This document shows positions 10,593-23,231 of a DNA stretch of 64,000 bases, one piece after another; position 1 is the stretch's first letter, and each line of letters begins with the position of its first letter. This DNA comes from Symsagittifera roscoffensis. Lineage: Eukaryota; Xenacoelomorpha; Acoela; Convolutidae. The stretch is taken from positions 7,641,624 to 7,705,623 of the forward strand of contig NC_087071.1 in the NCBI RefSeq assembly GCF_963678635.1. Reading direction: 5' to 3'. The position numbers were made by a program, and so were the translations under genes. The notes below the pieces were generated by a model. That model did no database searches. It saw nothing but the letters and a program-made list of their open reading frames with translations, and was not told the origin of the DNA.

Positions 10593-13454
10593 GTAAGTTA
10601 TTCCGTAGTTGAGTTAGGCCAGATTAGACTGGAAGACAAACCCTTACACAACAGGGTTACCCAATTTGAGAAACCATGTGTCGCAAAAAGCGGTTACATT
10701 GAAGTTAATGAAGATTGCCGTTGTATGAAACCGTTGCAATGACCCATTTTCCATGAATGTCCATCACATCATTTTACATTTTAATCATGAAAATATCTTC
10801 GATAGACGTCAAAACAAGTTCGTTTCATAAAAAAAGGTTAACCGACATAAGTGATTCTTATGAGTGATTAAGTTTTTCAGCATAAATGAAATAACGTATG
10901 GGTTCTGCACGACCAAATAAAGTGATGCGTAAGAACTTTCAGCTTAATTATACAAACATTTGTATGAATGATATCTCCAGCCGTGCTTCAAAAAATGCGC
11001 TAAGTTTCTTTAGAAATGTTGTTACAAACCATTAGCCTTGAGTGTATCTACAATAAATTGATAGATCTGATACCAATAAGTATGCTCCCACGAAATAAAT
11101 ATGCTCTATGCTCCCACAAGACTGCTCCCACGATTGTTCCGATCGCCCTTTAAGATATCGGCAGTTTTTTCTAAATAAAAAAATCGGTAAAGGGCGCAGC
11201 GCGCATGAGTTTTTCATATCGGCCAAATTAGCAGTTTTAAACCCGTATAGTTTACACAAATAATCTTTCGGTGAAAAAAAAAATCATAAAAACATAAAAA
11301 CTCCGCAAAAACCTTCGAAACGCAAACCAAAAAGTAATGTTAGAAACCATTCATGAGCTCAATTTTTCCTTATATTCCCCACTTGCTTATCAAAAAGTAA
11401 AAAGTGATCATTTTTTGCTTGGTGCCTTATTTAAAAAAAGCTTGAATTAAAGCCATTAGGAAAGAATTGTCCATCTTGCTCCGATTTACTAGGGCGAATT
11501 GCATAATTACCCTACTTAGCAATTTTTGAACAAGAAAAAAATTAAAACAACAATTTGAGGGCCTCGAAAAAAGTCTGCAAATGTGTGTCTTTTAATGAAT
11601 CGTCTTGCTGTTTTTCAAGCTAATGCAAAAAATACTTCTTGCACTTTTAAAAATAACTTTGTCTTATACCTATTTCAGTTGGAAATATATAATTGAACAA
11701 AATGGGGTTATGATACAAAATCTATTAGAATAATTTTATGCACATAAAAAGAATTGATTAAGAGCAGGGGAAACCTTATAGGGACACTTTTTTGAAGATG
11801 TCTCCAAATAATCTTTAATACGCCCGCGAATGTAGAATTATTGATGCATGCACGTTAAAAATTGAATTCAGATTTCCGCAGATAAATTGAAACCACCAGA
11901 TGTCATCATTTAAAAAACCAGACTACATGTATCAGAGGAGAAGCATAAAAGGCAAGAATGTCAATTATGGCCTAGCTGAAATTTTGAGCATTTTTTTTAA
12001 AGAAAAAAACGTTGTTAATATGATTTTTTTTTTAAAATCAATGTGCAAAAGTACTACAAAAAAAAACAAACTAACGGCTAATTCGAACAACAAAGACTAA
12101 ATCGAAAAAAGTAAAGTACTATTATTTGGATCACTTTATTAGTTTAAAATCAATTTGGAATGGTTACTGAGACAGATTTGTTCACCGCTTATCAGAACGT
12201 AATATGTCACGCATTAAAAATTCTATGTCAAATAGGCCCAAACACCGATTTTCAATCCATTTTCAACTTTACAAAAAATAAATACTCAACTAAAACATCG
12301 TCACAATTTTAAGCTTAGTTCAGCGATGTCTTTTGGTCTTAATAAACGCCCGTCAAATATTGCCATCGGAACTCTATAAATAGAAGCAGACATTGATTCA
12401 CAAGAGTGAAAACAATTGAATTCAAAAGTAGGGTTTGAACAGGCATTCACTACTTTATATTTCACTAATTGTGCTAATAAAGATGCTTGGTCTGGGTTGA
12501 ATTTGCCCATTACGATTTTTTTATACTTTCTAAAGCTCATAATAAGAAAAATCTGCAGATTTTAATGAAACAAGAGTTCAAAATTTGCCGCTCATTAATT
12601 ATCATTCGACTTTCACGGATTCCAATTAAAAGTGTTTCATCTATAAACTTACTACCTCAGTTGAAAAAAAAATCAAAAACCTGCGAGTTTGAAAAAAAAC
12701 TGCTGTTGATAAAATTAACTCTGAGCAGTTTCGACTTGAAAAAGCTCTTCATAATGTGGTGAAAATTAAGCTAACAATTAAAAACCCGGCGTTATCTCTT
12801 TCGAAGGAAAAATCTGATTGCCAATTTACGTTTTTAATCTAGATTGAGATTCCTTAGGACAACAAATCACGATTGACTCCTGTTTTTTAATGAAATCGAT
12901 TTGCATATCATGCTCAAAACATGCTCATCATATATTTTTCAACTCGAACAAAACAAATTGGTGGCAGTTTTGGTTATATGAGAATAACTTTGGAGCAAAA
13001 AACTCTCGAAGAAAAAAATCTTTATGCATCATTTCATAAATTGTATGATACGCTAATTTCCATAGAAAAAATACAAATCCCTTTTTAATCCCTGTTTTGC
13101 CTTTTTTTGGTTGCAAATTTACCTCTGTCCTTGAAAATACATTTTACCAAAAAAAAATGTTTTACTTTGTGTCTATAACGTATTCCAGGTTGAGTTTTCC
13201 ATCCGAATAAAATTCCAAAAATCACAATCAAATAATTTTTAATAAACGCATTAATTTTTTTATATTTGGATTTACAAAGATAAACATATATATTTATTTG
13301 AAAAAAAGGCCTCTTTTCTTAATCACCGAAACTTGAAAATGAAAAATTTCTAGCCGTATACAATTTACGTTTTTGATAGTTCTCTTAAGTACGTTTGTTA
13401 AGCTCTGTGTGAAATTCTTGACATTAGCTTACATGCAAGTATTATCACATGCAG
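10593..13454. other. Non-coding stretch (putative intron) with decayed repeats
   Basis: No convincing gene. Minor items: an acceptor-like CCTATTTCAG at 11,669-11,678, followed by a frame that stops after four codons if joined to the 10,592 donor, and an element-E-like remnant near 11,115-11,160 (AAGACTGCTCCC, TTGTTCCGATCGCC). The segment 12,895-13,220 resembles a worn copy of the CCCGGG-ended foldback family, with scattered CATAC/GTATG words and CTATAACGTATTCCAGGTTG matching the interior of copy B. Confidence 0.45.
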
Positions 13455-14517
13455 CCCGGGGTGACCGCCATAGACCGAAAATGCTAGTCATACAAATTTC
13501 ATACTTTTTTGCAAAATCAATTTAATCGAATTTCAAAGGTATTTTATAGCTGTTTTGGTATCGAAATTGGTATCTCTTCATAAAAAAAGGAAAAAAATGG
13601 TATGAAAAAAAATGCTAGTCATACAATTTCCATATATGGAAATTGTATGATTAGCATTTTAAAAAAAATATGAAAAAAAGCTTTGAACAATCAATTCAAC
13701 TGCTGGCAAAACATTTAAGCGTTTTTTGGGCTGCTACAACTGAAAACTTTGACTTTTTTTTGTTTTTGTTTTCTGAAAAATAACACTAGTCATACAATTT
13801 CCATATTTGGAAATTGTATGACTAGCATTTTTTTGATGGCGACGAAGTGTTTTTGAAATTGCCCCCAAAAATGTTTTTGTGTTTTTTTTTCAATCGCAAA
13901 CTGATTTTCGTATTCAAACAAACATTTTTTGAAAAAAAGAATTTTGCGTGCAAAATTTAATTTTTGTGTGTATAACGTAGTCCTGGATATACTAATATTG
14001 AGTTTTTTTTTCAGTTTCTCTTCATAACTTTTTTCAAAAACGCTTAAAACTCCTCTTTCTTTTGTATGACATGTTTTTGTATGCCTTGATCAATGTCTGG
14101 TATTTAAAAAAAATTCAAAATTTAGAAATAATCATCTTTAAAAAATTATTGCTAAAATTTAGAAGTTCATTACTAGCGTTTATTTGTGTGAGACAGAAGT
14201 AACAAGTATTAGGCTGGTCCCAATACATTTTTTATGCGAGACAGTCAAACCTTTGGTTACTACGTTTGAGTAATCACGGTTCATGTCGTTTGTGTTTGGT
14301 TACGAACACAACCAAAAAATGTTGAGAAATTAAAATGTAAAAAATCAAAACTTTTGGTTGATGGAAAAATGCTAGTCATACAATTTCCATATCTGAAAAA
14401 ATATTAATCATAGACCTTTCATGCAACTTTCTGTACGTATGGAATTGTATGGAAAGTGTATGACTAGCATTTTTCTATATATGGAAATGGTATGACTAGT
14501 ACTTTGGTCATCCCGGG
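13455..14517 (+). mobile_element. Foldback/MITE-like element, copy B
   Basis: 1,063 bp from CCCGGGGTGACCGCCATAGA to GTACTTTGGTCATCCCGGG; the ends are inverted copies of each other. Inside are two near-perfect hairpins (about 13,613-13,656 and 13,783-13,830) built from CATACAATTTCC facing GGAAATTGTATG, and a third cluster near the right end (14,374-14,500). The middle shares TTTTTGTATGCCTTGATCAA and a GTGTATAACGTAGTCCTGGA word with the copies at 1.7 and 23.6 kb. There is no transposase ORF. The high similarity of the hairpins suggests either recent activity or selection on secondary structure. Confidence 0.8.
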
Positions 14518-16228
14518 AGGTTATTTTATGGCAGAATATCATTAGTTATTGTGATTCGGATGTAAGACAAAGTTAAAGTTTTAAGACAAAAGAAAGGTCA
14601 AACAGCTTGTCATACAATTTAACAGTCTGGAAAAATGCATGTCATAAAATGTCATAAAAGAAAAAATTGCGAATTTTAATTTCATAAAATCTTTGTTGTA
14701 AGAAATATGGCAAAAAGATGGTTATTTAATTCCAAATTTTGGCAAAAGTTGCTTATAATAAAATTTCATGGTAGCATAGTTTAAAATCTTCATAGGTTGT
14801 CATGATTTTTTTGGTCTATGTAATAGTATGAAATATTATGATGAGCAGTTTTTTGCAACCGAGGAGGTTCAAGGAGGCTCAACAATGTGCAAATTACACA
14901 AGGTGCATCTATACAAATCTTAGTACTATATGCATACCCGGGATTATCAACTAAGATCGAAGTTGCTAGACCTACCATGTCACGCATATAGCTTTATTCT
15001 GCAAGGTTAATGGATCTTTTTATAATATCATTATCACTGGCGCACGCTTGATACACAGTAGGGTTATGCAGAAAAATAAAGAAAACGATCCCAGAAAAAA
15101 TCTCATCAGAAACGTTAAGAACATGCTACAATAAAAATTATTTTAGATAAAAAGAAGCTCGAAAATTTTTTCATATCAATTTTGCCATTTTAATCATTTA
15201 CTCTAATTCAGTAAGTGTCACAATAGCGAAGCGCTGTTTGGGTTGAGTTGTTTTTTAAAACAAAAAGTTTAGAATTTTTTCTTTTCTGTGAAAGTGTTTT
15301 AGATTCTCTGTTTGGAACAAAAAACTGTTTATCCTACAGTTTTAATACAAAAAGTGTTTGGGAAATTGAGTTGAAAGTTTCTCAATAACTGTTTTATCAC
15401 AATTACTGTTTTATCACAATTTTCCAAATATCGCACAATTACTTCTGTTCTCTAACATTCATTTTACCAATCTTTTTGCAAGCGAATTTCTTTTGCTTTT
15501 CGTTTTTGATTGTTATTATGAAACCAAAATCAGTTTAAAAATTATGATACTATGTTCAACTTATACCTAAAAAAAACGTACTTCTATGTGGTAATGATAC
15601 CACCATTCATTTACATGGCAAACTAGCAAAATCATTTTATCTGTGTTTTGTTTTCACTATATCATTTTTCTTGGGTGAGATCTTTTTGAGTTTTAATTCA
15701 TGAAAACAAAACTTCTTTTCATAAAATTTTCTTATGTGAAAAAAGAGGCAACCGATCGAAGAAATGGACAAAGTTGAAATTTTCTTATTTTCTATTTTGG
15801 CCTAACAAAAACTGGTTTGTGTCAAGCTTCAAAAACAACGTTTTTACCCGAGTTTGTTAGACGCAAAATTGCAAACTACGTTTTGCTGAGTTGACATTTT
15901 TGGAATAGAATTGTTTTAGCCAATTCTGGTTTCGGTCATTCATGCCAAGTCATTATGTCGGCCTGCGAGAAAATTGAGATCCAGAATTGAAAAATTGTGG
16001 CTTACACTTGCTCGGCTAAATAAATGTGATTTATTTTTTTTTTAGTTTATGCAATCCCTTACTCTGCAAAATTGCTTGCCCTACCATTTTACGGTCTGAA
16101 GAAAACTTCATTTTGCTTTATTTCAATTGCTTTTTTAAATTGATACAACTTCTTTGCTCCAGTTTCTTTAAGAATAAAAAGACCAAATTTCACCAATCAG
16201 AATCACTAAAATATTTATTATGTTTTAG
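14518..16228. other. Non-coding stretch
   Basis: AT-rich with no supported gene. Words such as TTGTCATACAATTTAACAG and TGTCATAAAATGTCATAAAAG near 14,610-14,660 look like a trailing fragment of the foldback family. A direct duplication TAACTGTTTTATCACAATTACTG lies near 15,385-15,420. The stretch ends in TTTATTATGTTTTAG, a good splice acceptor. Confidence 0.45.
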
Positions 16229-16323
16229 CCCGTGCTATTATGTCGACAAGCACAAATCGTCACAAGTCAGAAGATCGTCTGAAAACAAACTCTTTCAACG
16301 GCCAAGCAAAACTGTTCACATAA
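16229..16323 (+). CDS. Candidate terminal coding exon
   Basis: Starts after TATTATGTTTTAG. If entered in phase 1, as required by the donor at 10,592, it encodes a Ser/Thr/Lys-rich tail beginning RAIMSTSTNRHKSEDRL and stops at TAA 16321-16323. A consensus polyadenylation signal AATAAA follows at about 16,393. The alternative phase is also open (beginning PCYYVDKHKSSQVRR, ending at about 16,334), so the reading frame is not settled. Assignment to the same gene as the 5.4-10.6 kb exons is an inference from strand, phase and a downstream poly(A) signal. Confidence 0.3.
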
Positions 16324-18710
16324 AATTGGTGTGAAGAGTTGAGAGCTCAAAATGATTCAAACACTAACAACACGTCAATTTTTGAGAGTTGAAATAAAAC
16401 TAATTTGAATCATTTTGAGTTCTCCCAAATTACACCTAGAAAAATTGCTGCAAAAAGTATTGAGGAAAAAAACCGTCATACCGTTGCAGATCTTAAGATA
16501 ATCTTGATTCTAAAGCTCTGATTCTCGTCAAGTTACATGTTAAATGATGAAGCAAAAGCATTGTCAAAATTTAAGAGTGTGGAATTTACATTTTGCCAGG
16601 TAACTTTCTGATGAAACCCGCACTAGAGCTTAATGAATAAGAATTTTTTGTATCTGAATTTCTTGTTCAGTCTCTATAAAAGTCCAAAACATTCAATTAT
16701 AATCAAATAAAAAAAATAAGATGAAATGCGAATCACAACACTTACATTTTTTCAAATAAAATCCATGTTTAATCAAATATTATAATCAAATACAACAGAT
16801 TATGATATTTTTTAATCTAAACTTGATTTGAAATTTAGCAAATTGTTTCCTTCCATCATATGAGCCCCATTTAAACGCCCCAGGGTTTGCGCAAAGCCTT
16901 AGTTTTTTTGAAAACCCTATGAAGTATATAAGAAAAAAAAATTCACTTGAATTACATTACTTAAAAAGTTCTCTTACTATCAATTATCGGATTTTGTTAA
17001 GACTAAAACTGTACGACTCATTTTGTTCTGTCCTTTATTTGGGCAAATTTCCGGTATCGACGGAACACGCCTGAATGTTCATGAATATTCAGCAAAATTT
17101 AGCTTACAGTTTGATCCTTAACAAAATCCGGTTTTTTGAAGTAAAAAATTTTCTGTGAGTACAAATCTGGTGTTAGTATGAATCATTGAACGCTCTGGCT
17201 GCCCTTTAAAATGACAGAAAAAAAATCTATACTTTTTCAAAGACCCCCTCACAACACTTCATATACAAAATAAAGATTGCTTCGAATATTTTTTTATCTT
17301 TTTGTTTCTCTCGTCATTCAATTTGCTTTTGTTTCTGAGCCGAGATATTTTTTCGCATACGCTTCACTTCGACAACTCAAAAAATTGCGCCAATTTGACG
17401 GCTTTAAAATTTCCAAAGTTTCACTGATCATGATAACTTTTGATTTTAAAAAAACTCTGAGCTCAGTGCGTCAGTTAATTCTTTGAAAGTATTGAAATTT
17501 TGCCTGAAAATTGTTTAGGTAACTCCAAAAAAATGGATTTCTGGTAAGCGTTGATTTTCAAAACTTTTTTTCGTCGAGCATTAAATGAGCCCACCAAGCC
17601 AATAGCTACGAGCCAAAACAATACAAGTTTTGACGAACTGTTTCGAAAAGCCTACAACTCATTTTGAAATTCAGTTTAATTTTTTTACAAACCTAATTTT
17701 TGTTACAAACATAGATGAACATTATTATGAAAGTTTCCGCTAAAATCACGTGTCTGTAAAAATTCATGAAAATTTAAGTGCTAAATCTCGCAGTGCTGTT
17801 ACTGTACTGATTCAAAACGTTCTGACACAATGATAATTGGGGCTTTTCGTGGCTCTCTTTCAGTTTCAGGGCACTGGCGTAAAATTTTAATATCAGGTTG
17901 TTGGAAATTGCGTCATACGGTAACTTGCATGGAAAAAATCTAAAGTTTTGTTAAATTGCTCACGCTGCCACTTTTTATTGCAAGTTACAACTAAAAGTCG
18001 AAGTTATAGAGCATTGGTGAGTCAATAATCAGAAAAACCCGAACATTTGTCATTTCCCTTTCTAACTACCCATTTACCTCGGGATGTTTTTCCCTATGCC
18101 CACGGATAGAGTGTTGAATTTTTCTCAGTAAACTCAAAAAGTGCATAGTTCTATCAAAGGGTATAAACAAATTGAACAGCAAAATTTCTAAATTTATCTC
18201 TTTTTTCTTGATAAACTTTTGATGATATGTTTTTTCTGATCACTGAACAATATATAAAGTTATGCTGAAATGAAACTATGGACACAGATGAACCATAGTT
18301 GCTTAAGTGCTTATGATGTTACTGGTCTGCATTTGTCAACATTGCTAAAAACTCTGCTGGGCTCTTTTTTATCCCCAAAACTTGTAAGTTGTAGATTTGT
18401 GTAGACATATGATTACTAGATTCGGAAGGGTAAATCCAAGTTTTAACATATCTATCCCCTTGTTATAATAAAACTGAATAATTTTTTGAAAACTAATTTG
18501 AAGTTGCCATATTGCAATAAAACTTGGCATCTTGAACAAAGTAACAGTTGTGAATAAATTTTATTTCAAGATTTACATGTTAAATTTATGCCTGTAGCCG
18601 TTATTACACGAGAAACAGCTGTGAAATTGTAAAGTTTGAAAAACGGGGAAAGTGGAACTGAGCTCTATACTGAAAGAAATCTAGTTTGCTCTACGACGCT
18701 AACCCAGCAG
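16324..18710. other. Non-coding stretch, including a short inverted repeat
   Basis: Just after the candidate exon, GAGCTCAAAATGATTCAAAC (about 16,341) and TTTGAATCATTTTGAGTTCTC (about 16,404; only part quoted) are mutual inverted repeats about 45 bases apart, flanking the possible poly(A) signal. The remainder shows no gene or obvious repeat and is AT-rich. Confidence 0.45.
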
Positions 18711-19190
18711 GCATTATATCATATCATTTATCAATATCAGAAAAAGCACACGCTTCGCTCTTGTTGCTGATTACAATTATTGTTTGGACTTTCCTTACAA
18801 AAGTAACGGAATATTTGTGCTCGGGTGGTTTTATCTTCAGCCATACTTCGACTTTTTATTAGCAATTTTTGACAGTTTTCTGAGCTTAAATTTGAAAAAA
18901 CATTCTGTAACCATTTTTCGTTAAGTTATGGTGGTGTAAAGATTAACATTTTAACCAATTTTGGACAATTAACGCACAATAAATTTCGCGCTACTAACGC
19001 AAAAAGCATCACTTCGTAATTTATATGGCGCGGATGGGGGGATGATTTTCATTTAAAAAAACTCAATACGAAAAAAAAATAGTTTTGTTTTAAGAAATTT
19101 GTTTTTTTTCATGTTACTACAGCTGAATAGACCTTATAAGGCAGTCGGAACATTCAGGGCGGCTTCGCCTTGATACGAGCAGACTTTTTG
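18711..19190 (+). repeat. Dispersed repeat family E, copy 2
   Basis: Matches copy 1 at 7.0-7.6 kb in the same orientation: the word AACGGAATATTTGTGCTCGG, a TTTTTGACAG segment, a degenerate TAACGCA-type palindrome, and the end GGCAGTCGGAACATTCAGGG then GATACGAGCAGAC. No coding capacity. It is followed after about 95 bases by an inverted copy. Confidence 0.65.
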
Positions 19191-19282
19191 AGAATTTTTT
19201 AAAAAGTTTTGCCGTGTACCTGAGCAGTTTTTCTAAGAGGATGTTTTCATAATTCTAATAACCGGTAAAACACTAAAATAAG

Positions 19283-19700
19283 GAACAAGACTGCTCGTAT
19301 CAAAGCGAAGGCCTGAGTGTTCCGACAGTCTTTTAAGGCCTATGGAGCAGCCAAAAATGATTTTTTTTTGAGATTTTTGTAAAAACTATCCCCACACACG
19401 CCAAATAAAGTACAAAATAAGAGACTCTGCTTTTAACAACAATTCAATTATTGCAAAAAGCCTGCTTCAACCAAGAAGAATGATTTACAAGACTGATTAA
19501 ATCTCCGCTAATGTGTTAATAGCGCGAATTATATCGCGCGTTAGCTGTCCCAAGATGGCCGATATGACAATCTTAAAACCCCCTTAACATTTCGGAAAAG
19601 ATCACAGGCTAACAAAGCATTTTCGAGAGGTTTTCCATTTATCAAAACCAATGGACCGAGCACACTTTGCCATAATACTTGCGAAACATCTGGAACAAAA
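19283..19700 (-). repeat. Dispersed repeat family E, copy 3 (inverted)
   Basis: AAGACTGCTCGTATCAAAGCG then GTTCCGACAGTC (first word quoted in part) is the reverse complement of the right end of copies 1 and 2. The order of landmarks is reversed, including the GCGCGAATTATATCGCGCG palindrome near 19,525 and CCGAGCACA near 19,657. With copy 2 it makes a large head-to-head inverted pair with a spacer of about 95 bp. The open frame at 19,541-19,807 on the minus strand is a by-product of the repeat. Sequence up to about 20,240 (GACCTGAAATGTTCCGACTG) may belong to a further fragment. Confidence 0.65.
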
Positions 19701-20370
19701 ATAATTCTCACAACAATTTGGTAATTTCTGTAAAGGATTTCTATATACAGATCACGACTGAGATGCTTACCAATAGACAATTCTTCATGCCAGAAGCTGT
19801 TCACCAATTTTTGGCAAATATTTCACGCCAATTAACTACGCCAATAATCAGGCCAGATGACTTTCGCTCGGTCTGAAAATATTTTAAGAGGAAATTCATT
19901 ATAATGCCAAGCTAGCTTCTCAATCGAGTACGAAATTGTGCTATCGCGTCAGTAACTTCAACTTCAAAAAATTTTATGGGGCGTTTCTCTATAAAATCCG
20001 ATGGCAAATGAAAAGTTAACAGAAATCATAGAAAATGATTTTTTGTCCGTGAAGTCAATTCAGTGGCTTCCTTTTTTCTGCTCGATTTTTGATGGTGAAG
20101 CGAATGAATTGCTTTTTAAGACGAAAACAGCTCCTGCTATCTGGTTCTCTGCGAAAGTATATATGCTTTTTGCATTGGCAGTAGCGTAGGCTAAAACTGG
20201 TTATCTGTTGCTAAACAACAAGACCTGAAATGTTCCGACTGTCCCTTAATTCACATCGAATAGTTTTTCGAGAAAGGAAAAAATTGAAAATCCATCAATT
20301 TTGGACAAAATCAAAGTGGGAACTTTTGAGTCGTACAAAACTAATACACCGATTAACTAGCCTAACAACC

Positions 20371-20462
20371 TAGTTATTATCATTTATAATATAGTTATTA
20401 TCATTTATAATATAATTATTATCATTAGAAGAGTTATTATCATTTATAATATAATTTAAATA
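20371..20462 (+). repeat. 21-bp AT-rich tandem repeat
   Basis: About four units of TAGTTATTATCATTTATAATA. The first two are identical and the later two carry substitutions or a short deletion. Nothing suggests function; slippage is the simplest origin. Confidence 0.85.
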
Positions 20463-22727
20463 GATTATAATCCATTATTTTTATCCCAATTTTCATGGCA
20501 TGAGTTTTGCTCAAAAACACATTATAATCTCTTTTGCTTGCCCATTTTATCTTCGAAGTTGAATCTAAGTTGCTTACATTTTATGATTTTTGTAGATGTT
20601 GGTTCCAGTGAAAAATGAGAAATTGTTTTTCAAATTTTCACCTCAATTCAAATTATTACCTTTTTTCTCATTTCTTCCCCATTAGAGTTGTTTCATGATG
20701 TATATTTAAAGCTTTTTTAACCAACAAAACATCAACAAAACATCAGATGAACCAAAGTGTGACAAAAGATCTCGCTTCTAGAGGTTTTGTCATAGCCGAA
20801 AATTTATTAACCCATAAGATACATCGAACGTTGTTTTGCTGTAATACAATTTTTGTAAAATATGAGAATGAAATCGATTATAATTGGTTATAAATCATAA
20901 TAATTGATTTAAGGATTTTTTTGTATAAACTACAATAACAAATAATTGATTATATGAGATAATAATCTATAGGAAAATACCACGATAATAAGCAATCAAA
21001 AATCCTTTAAATTCCTATTGCTGGTAATTTTAATCAACTATAAATGTCAAAAAATCATCATAATATTCCGTTATATTCGATTACTTACGCCTAAACTTAG
21101 ATGCAGGTAGCCCAAAATCAATTGGAACGGTTTTATGTGCGGATAATTTTTGAAGCATAAGCAATTGTTTTTACGCTTTCGTCTGCATGAATAATTTCTT
21201 CAAGTAGCGCATAATTTAGTCCAGAAAATGGCTGTTTGGCAATTCGCAAGCCCAGAAAGTTACAATAAAAATCGGAGGTAAGATATCATTTTCAATTTGA
21301 ACTCAGGAAGTTGATATCTTTAATGGGGTAAAGAAAATTTTGTCGAAAACTATTTTTTCGATCGGCGAAAACTGTCTGAATAAAAAAACACACCGAGCAT
21401 AAATATCCATTTTCTTCGAAAATCAGATCAATTTCTATTGAAATTATTGAATAATGAAATTAACACAAGGCCTCTTGATTTGAGTTTGAATGTGACATAT
21501 ATGATCTGCTAAACATCCTACGTGGTACATTTTCTTGTTCTTTTTACAGAAACATCTTGACTTTCAAAGTTATTCGGCCAAGTTTTTTGACATTCAGTTC
21601 AATTTCTGATAATCGTCAAATTTTTTGACCTTCAGTTTAAATCCTGAAAAAAAATCTGAAAACCGCCTCCAAGATGGCCAAAAGGTTTAATCATAGATTG
21701 ATTTAAACTTTCCGTAAAGTTAATTGGGTTATGATGTGATCTAAATGGTATTTTTTCTGTGGGTTATTAGGCTTTTCTGAATGGTATATACTCAATTGTG
21801 TTCATAATTCAATTAGCGCCTCAAAAAAAATCAATGATAGTTCACTGACACCAATGTGTATTTTGTTTTATCTGTTCAAAAAGCAGCAACCGGCATTAGA
21901 TTGTTTTTAAACGGCGAGTTCAAACAGCAAGAAATCTCAAACAAATAACTGAAGTATTTTTGCGCTCCCTTGGTGGAAAGTTAAGGTCACGAATTAGATG
22001 CATTAACTTTCCACCCCTTCTTTTACAGAGGAGATATCACAAAATAATTATTTAATTTACTTTTTTCGTTTTTTTTTGAACAACCTTAAAGAATCGACAA
22101 GAAACAAGCCGCAAGTATGAATGGAAAAAGTCAAAGATTCCGCGAGGAAAGATTGAGCTAAGAAGCCTTGCATAAAAAGGTTAGCATAAAAAAACTGCAG
22201 TTTTTTTTATTTGTTAAATATAAAAACAAACACTTCGTATATCATACTCGGAGAAGAAACGCCGCACACTCAATTTCTTTCTCAATTTATTCGATTTCTT
22301 TTATGACATCCAATTAAGAAAAGCAATCCAGCTTATTCCGAATGATCAACAGCTGACCGATAAAAAAAACAGTTCATCAAGTTTCTAAGATCGTGTCAGT
22401 AAGTTGATGAGCAGTGTGGTTTTAAATTTTCGAAAAAGATCAGTCTGCTGATAAATTTGATGGACGGAGAACAAACAATGAACAGTTATAGTCAGACCTT
22501 GCCAAACCTAGCCAGCAGTTTTCGAAAATCATTATAGGCAACACGCTTAAACGCAACACGTCTAAATGTGTTATGGTTTTTGTGACTAAACAAATAATTG
22601 AAATAGCTGTTGTCATTTCCCGAAGTTTTTAATTTACAAAACATTCAGCAAAGCGCTGTGCTCTAGAAATGGGCTTTTCAAAAGCATTTCCAAAAAAAAG
22701 AAAACACTTTCTTTCTAGCTTACAATT
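20463..22727. other. Non-coding stretch
   Basis: AT-rich, no supported gene. Words of the type ATTATAATC/GATTATAAT recur at 20,460-21,080 and may be a decayed continuation of the 21-bp array. A locally more mixed composition begins near 22,080. Confidence 0.45.
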
Positions 22728-22735
22728 ATATAAAA
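22728..22735 (+). promoter_or_regulatory. Possible TATA box
   Basis: TATATAAAAG lies about 55 bases before the ATG of the 22,784 ORF, so initiation about 30 bases downstream would leave a short leader. Such words are common by chance in AT-rich DNA, so this supports the ORF only weakly. Confidence 0.25.
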
Positions 22736-22783
22736 GACACATTCCGCGTATAGTACACAAGTTTTTACAGAAGATCATTCATC

Positions 22784-22990
22784 ATGTCAGAAGACCAAAA
22801 GCTGACCGGTCTAAAGGCTCTTTTGGCGATAACATATCAACCTCAGACGCTGATACTAGCCGGAACAAAAAAAGTCAAGTTGTACCTAGATGACGAGCAT
22901 GTAGTCGAAACGTATCATGAACCGTTCAATCCACACTACCGTCAAGTGACCTACCATCGAATGTCCACCCCAATTATGTATGAACTATGA
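22784..22990 (+). CDS. Small hypothetical protein, 68 codons
   Basis: ATG in a reasonable context (ATC ATG TCA) opens MSEDQKLTGLKALLAITYQP and continues with a mixed, globular-looking composition (VKLYLDDEHVVETYHEPFNP) to a TGA. Unlike most short frames in this region it is not dominated by Lys, Asn and Phe, and the local G+C is raised. There is no signal peptide, membrane segment or known motif. A second mixed-composition ORF follows at 23,232. It may be a real small gene, an exon, or a relic of a mobile element. Confidence 0.3.
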   Translation: MSEDQKLTGLKALLAITYQPQTLILAGTKKVKLYLDDEHVVETYHEPFNPHYRQVTYHRMSTPIMYEL

Positions 22991-23231
22991 AAAATAGTTC
23001 CGCATAAAGCATCCAATTCAAAGAAAATCTTCAAAGTAGTCATAAAAAATCTTCAAAATATCCCGCATGAAAATATTCATTTCAAACAAAATCTGGTCGA
23101 GAGAGTCGAAACACCGAAATTTCATCGAGAAAATCGAAACATAACTCAAGCACCTCAACCCGGGGTATACTGCTGGAGAATTTTTTTCATACTGAAAAGC
23201 CATTATATCCTATTAATAGCGCAGCAAGGTT

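Noticed and set aside
11679-11692. Four-codon terminal exon after the CCTATTTCAG acceptor
   Set aside because: Phase fits the 10,592 donor, but such a short exon cannot be supported by sequence alone; the 16,229 candidate is more substantial.
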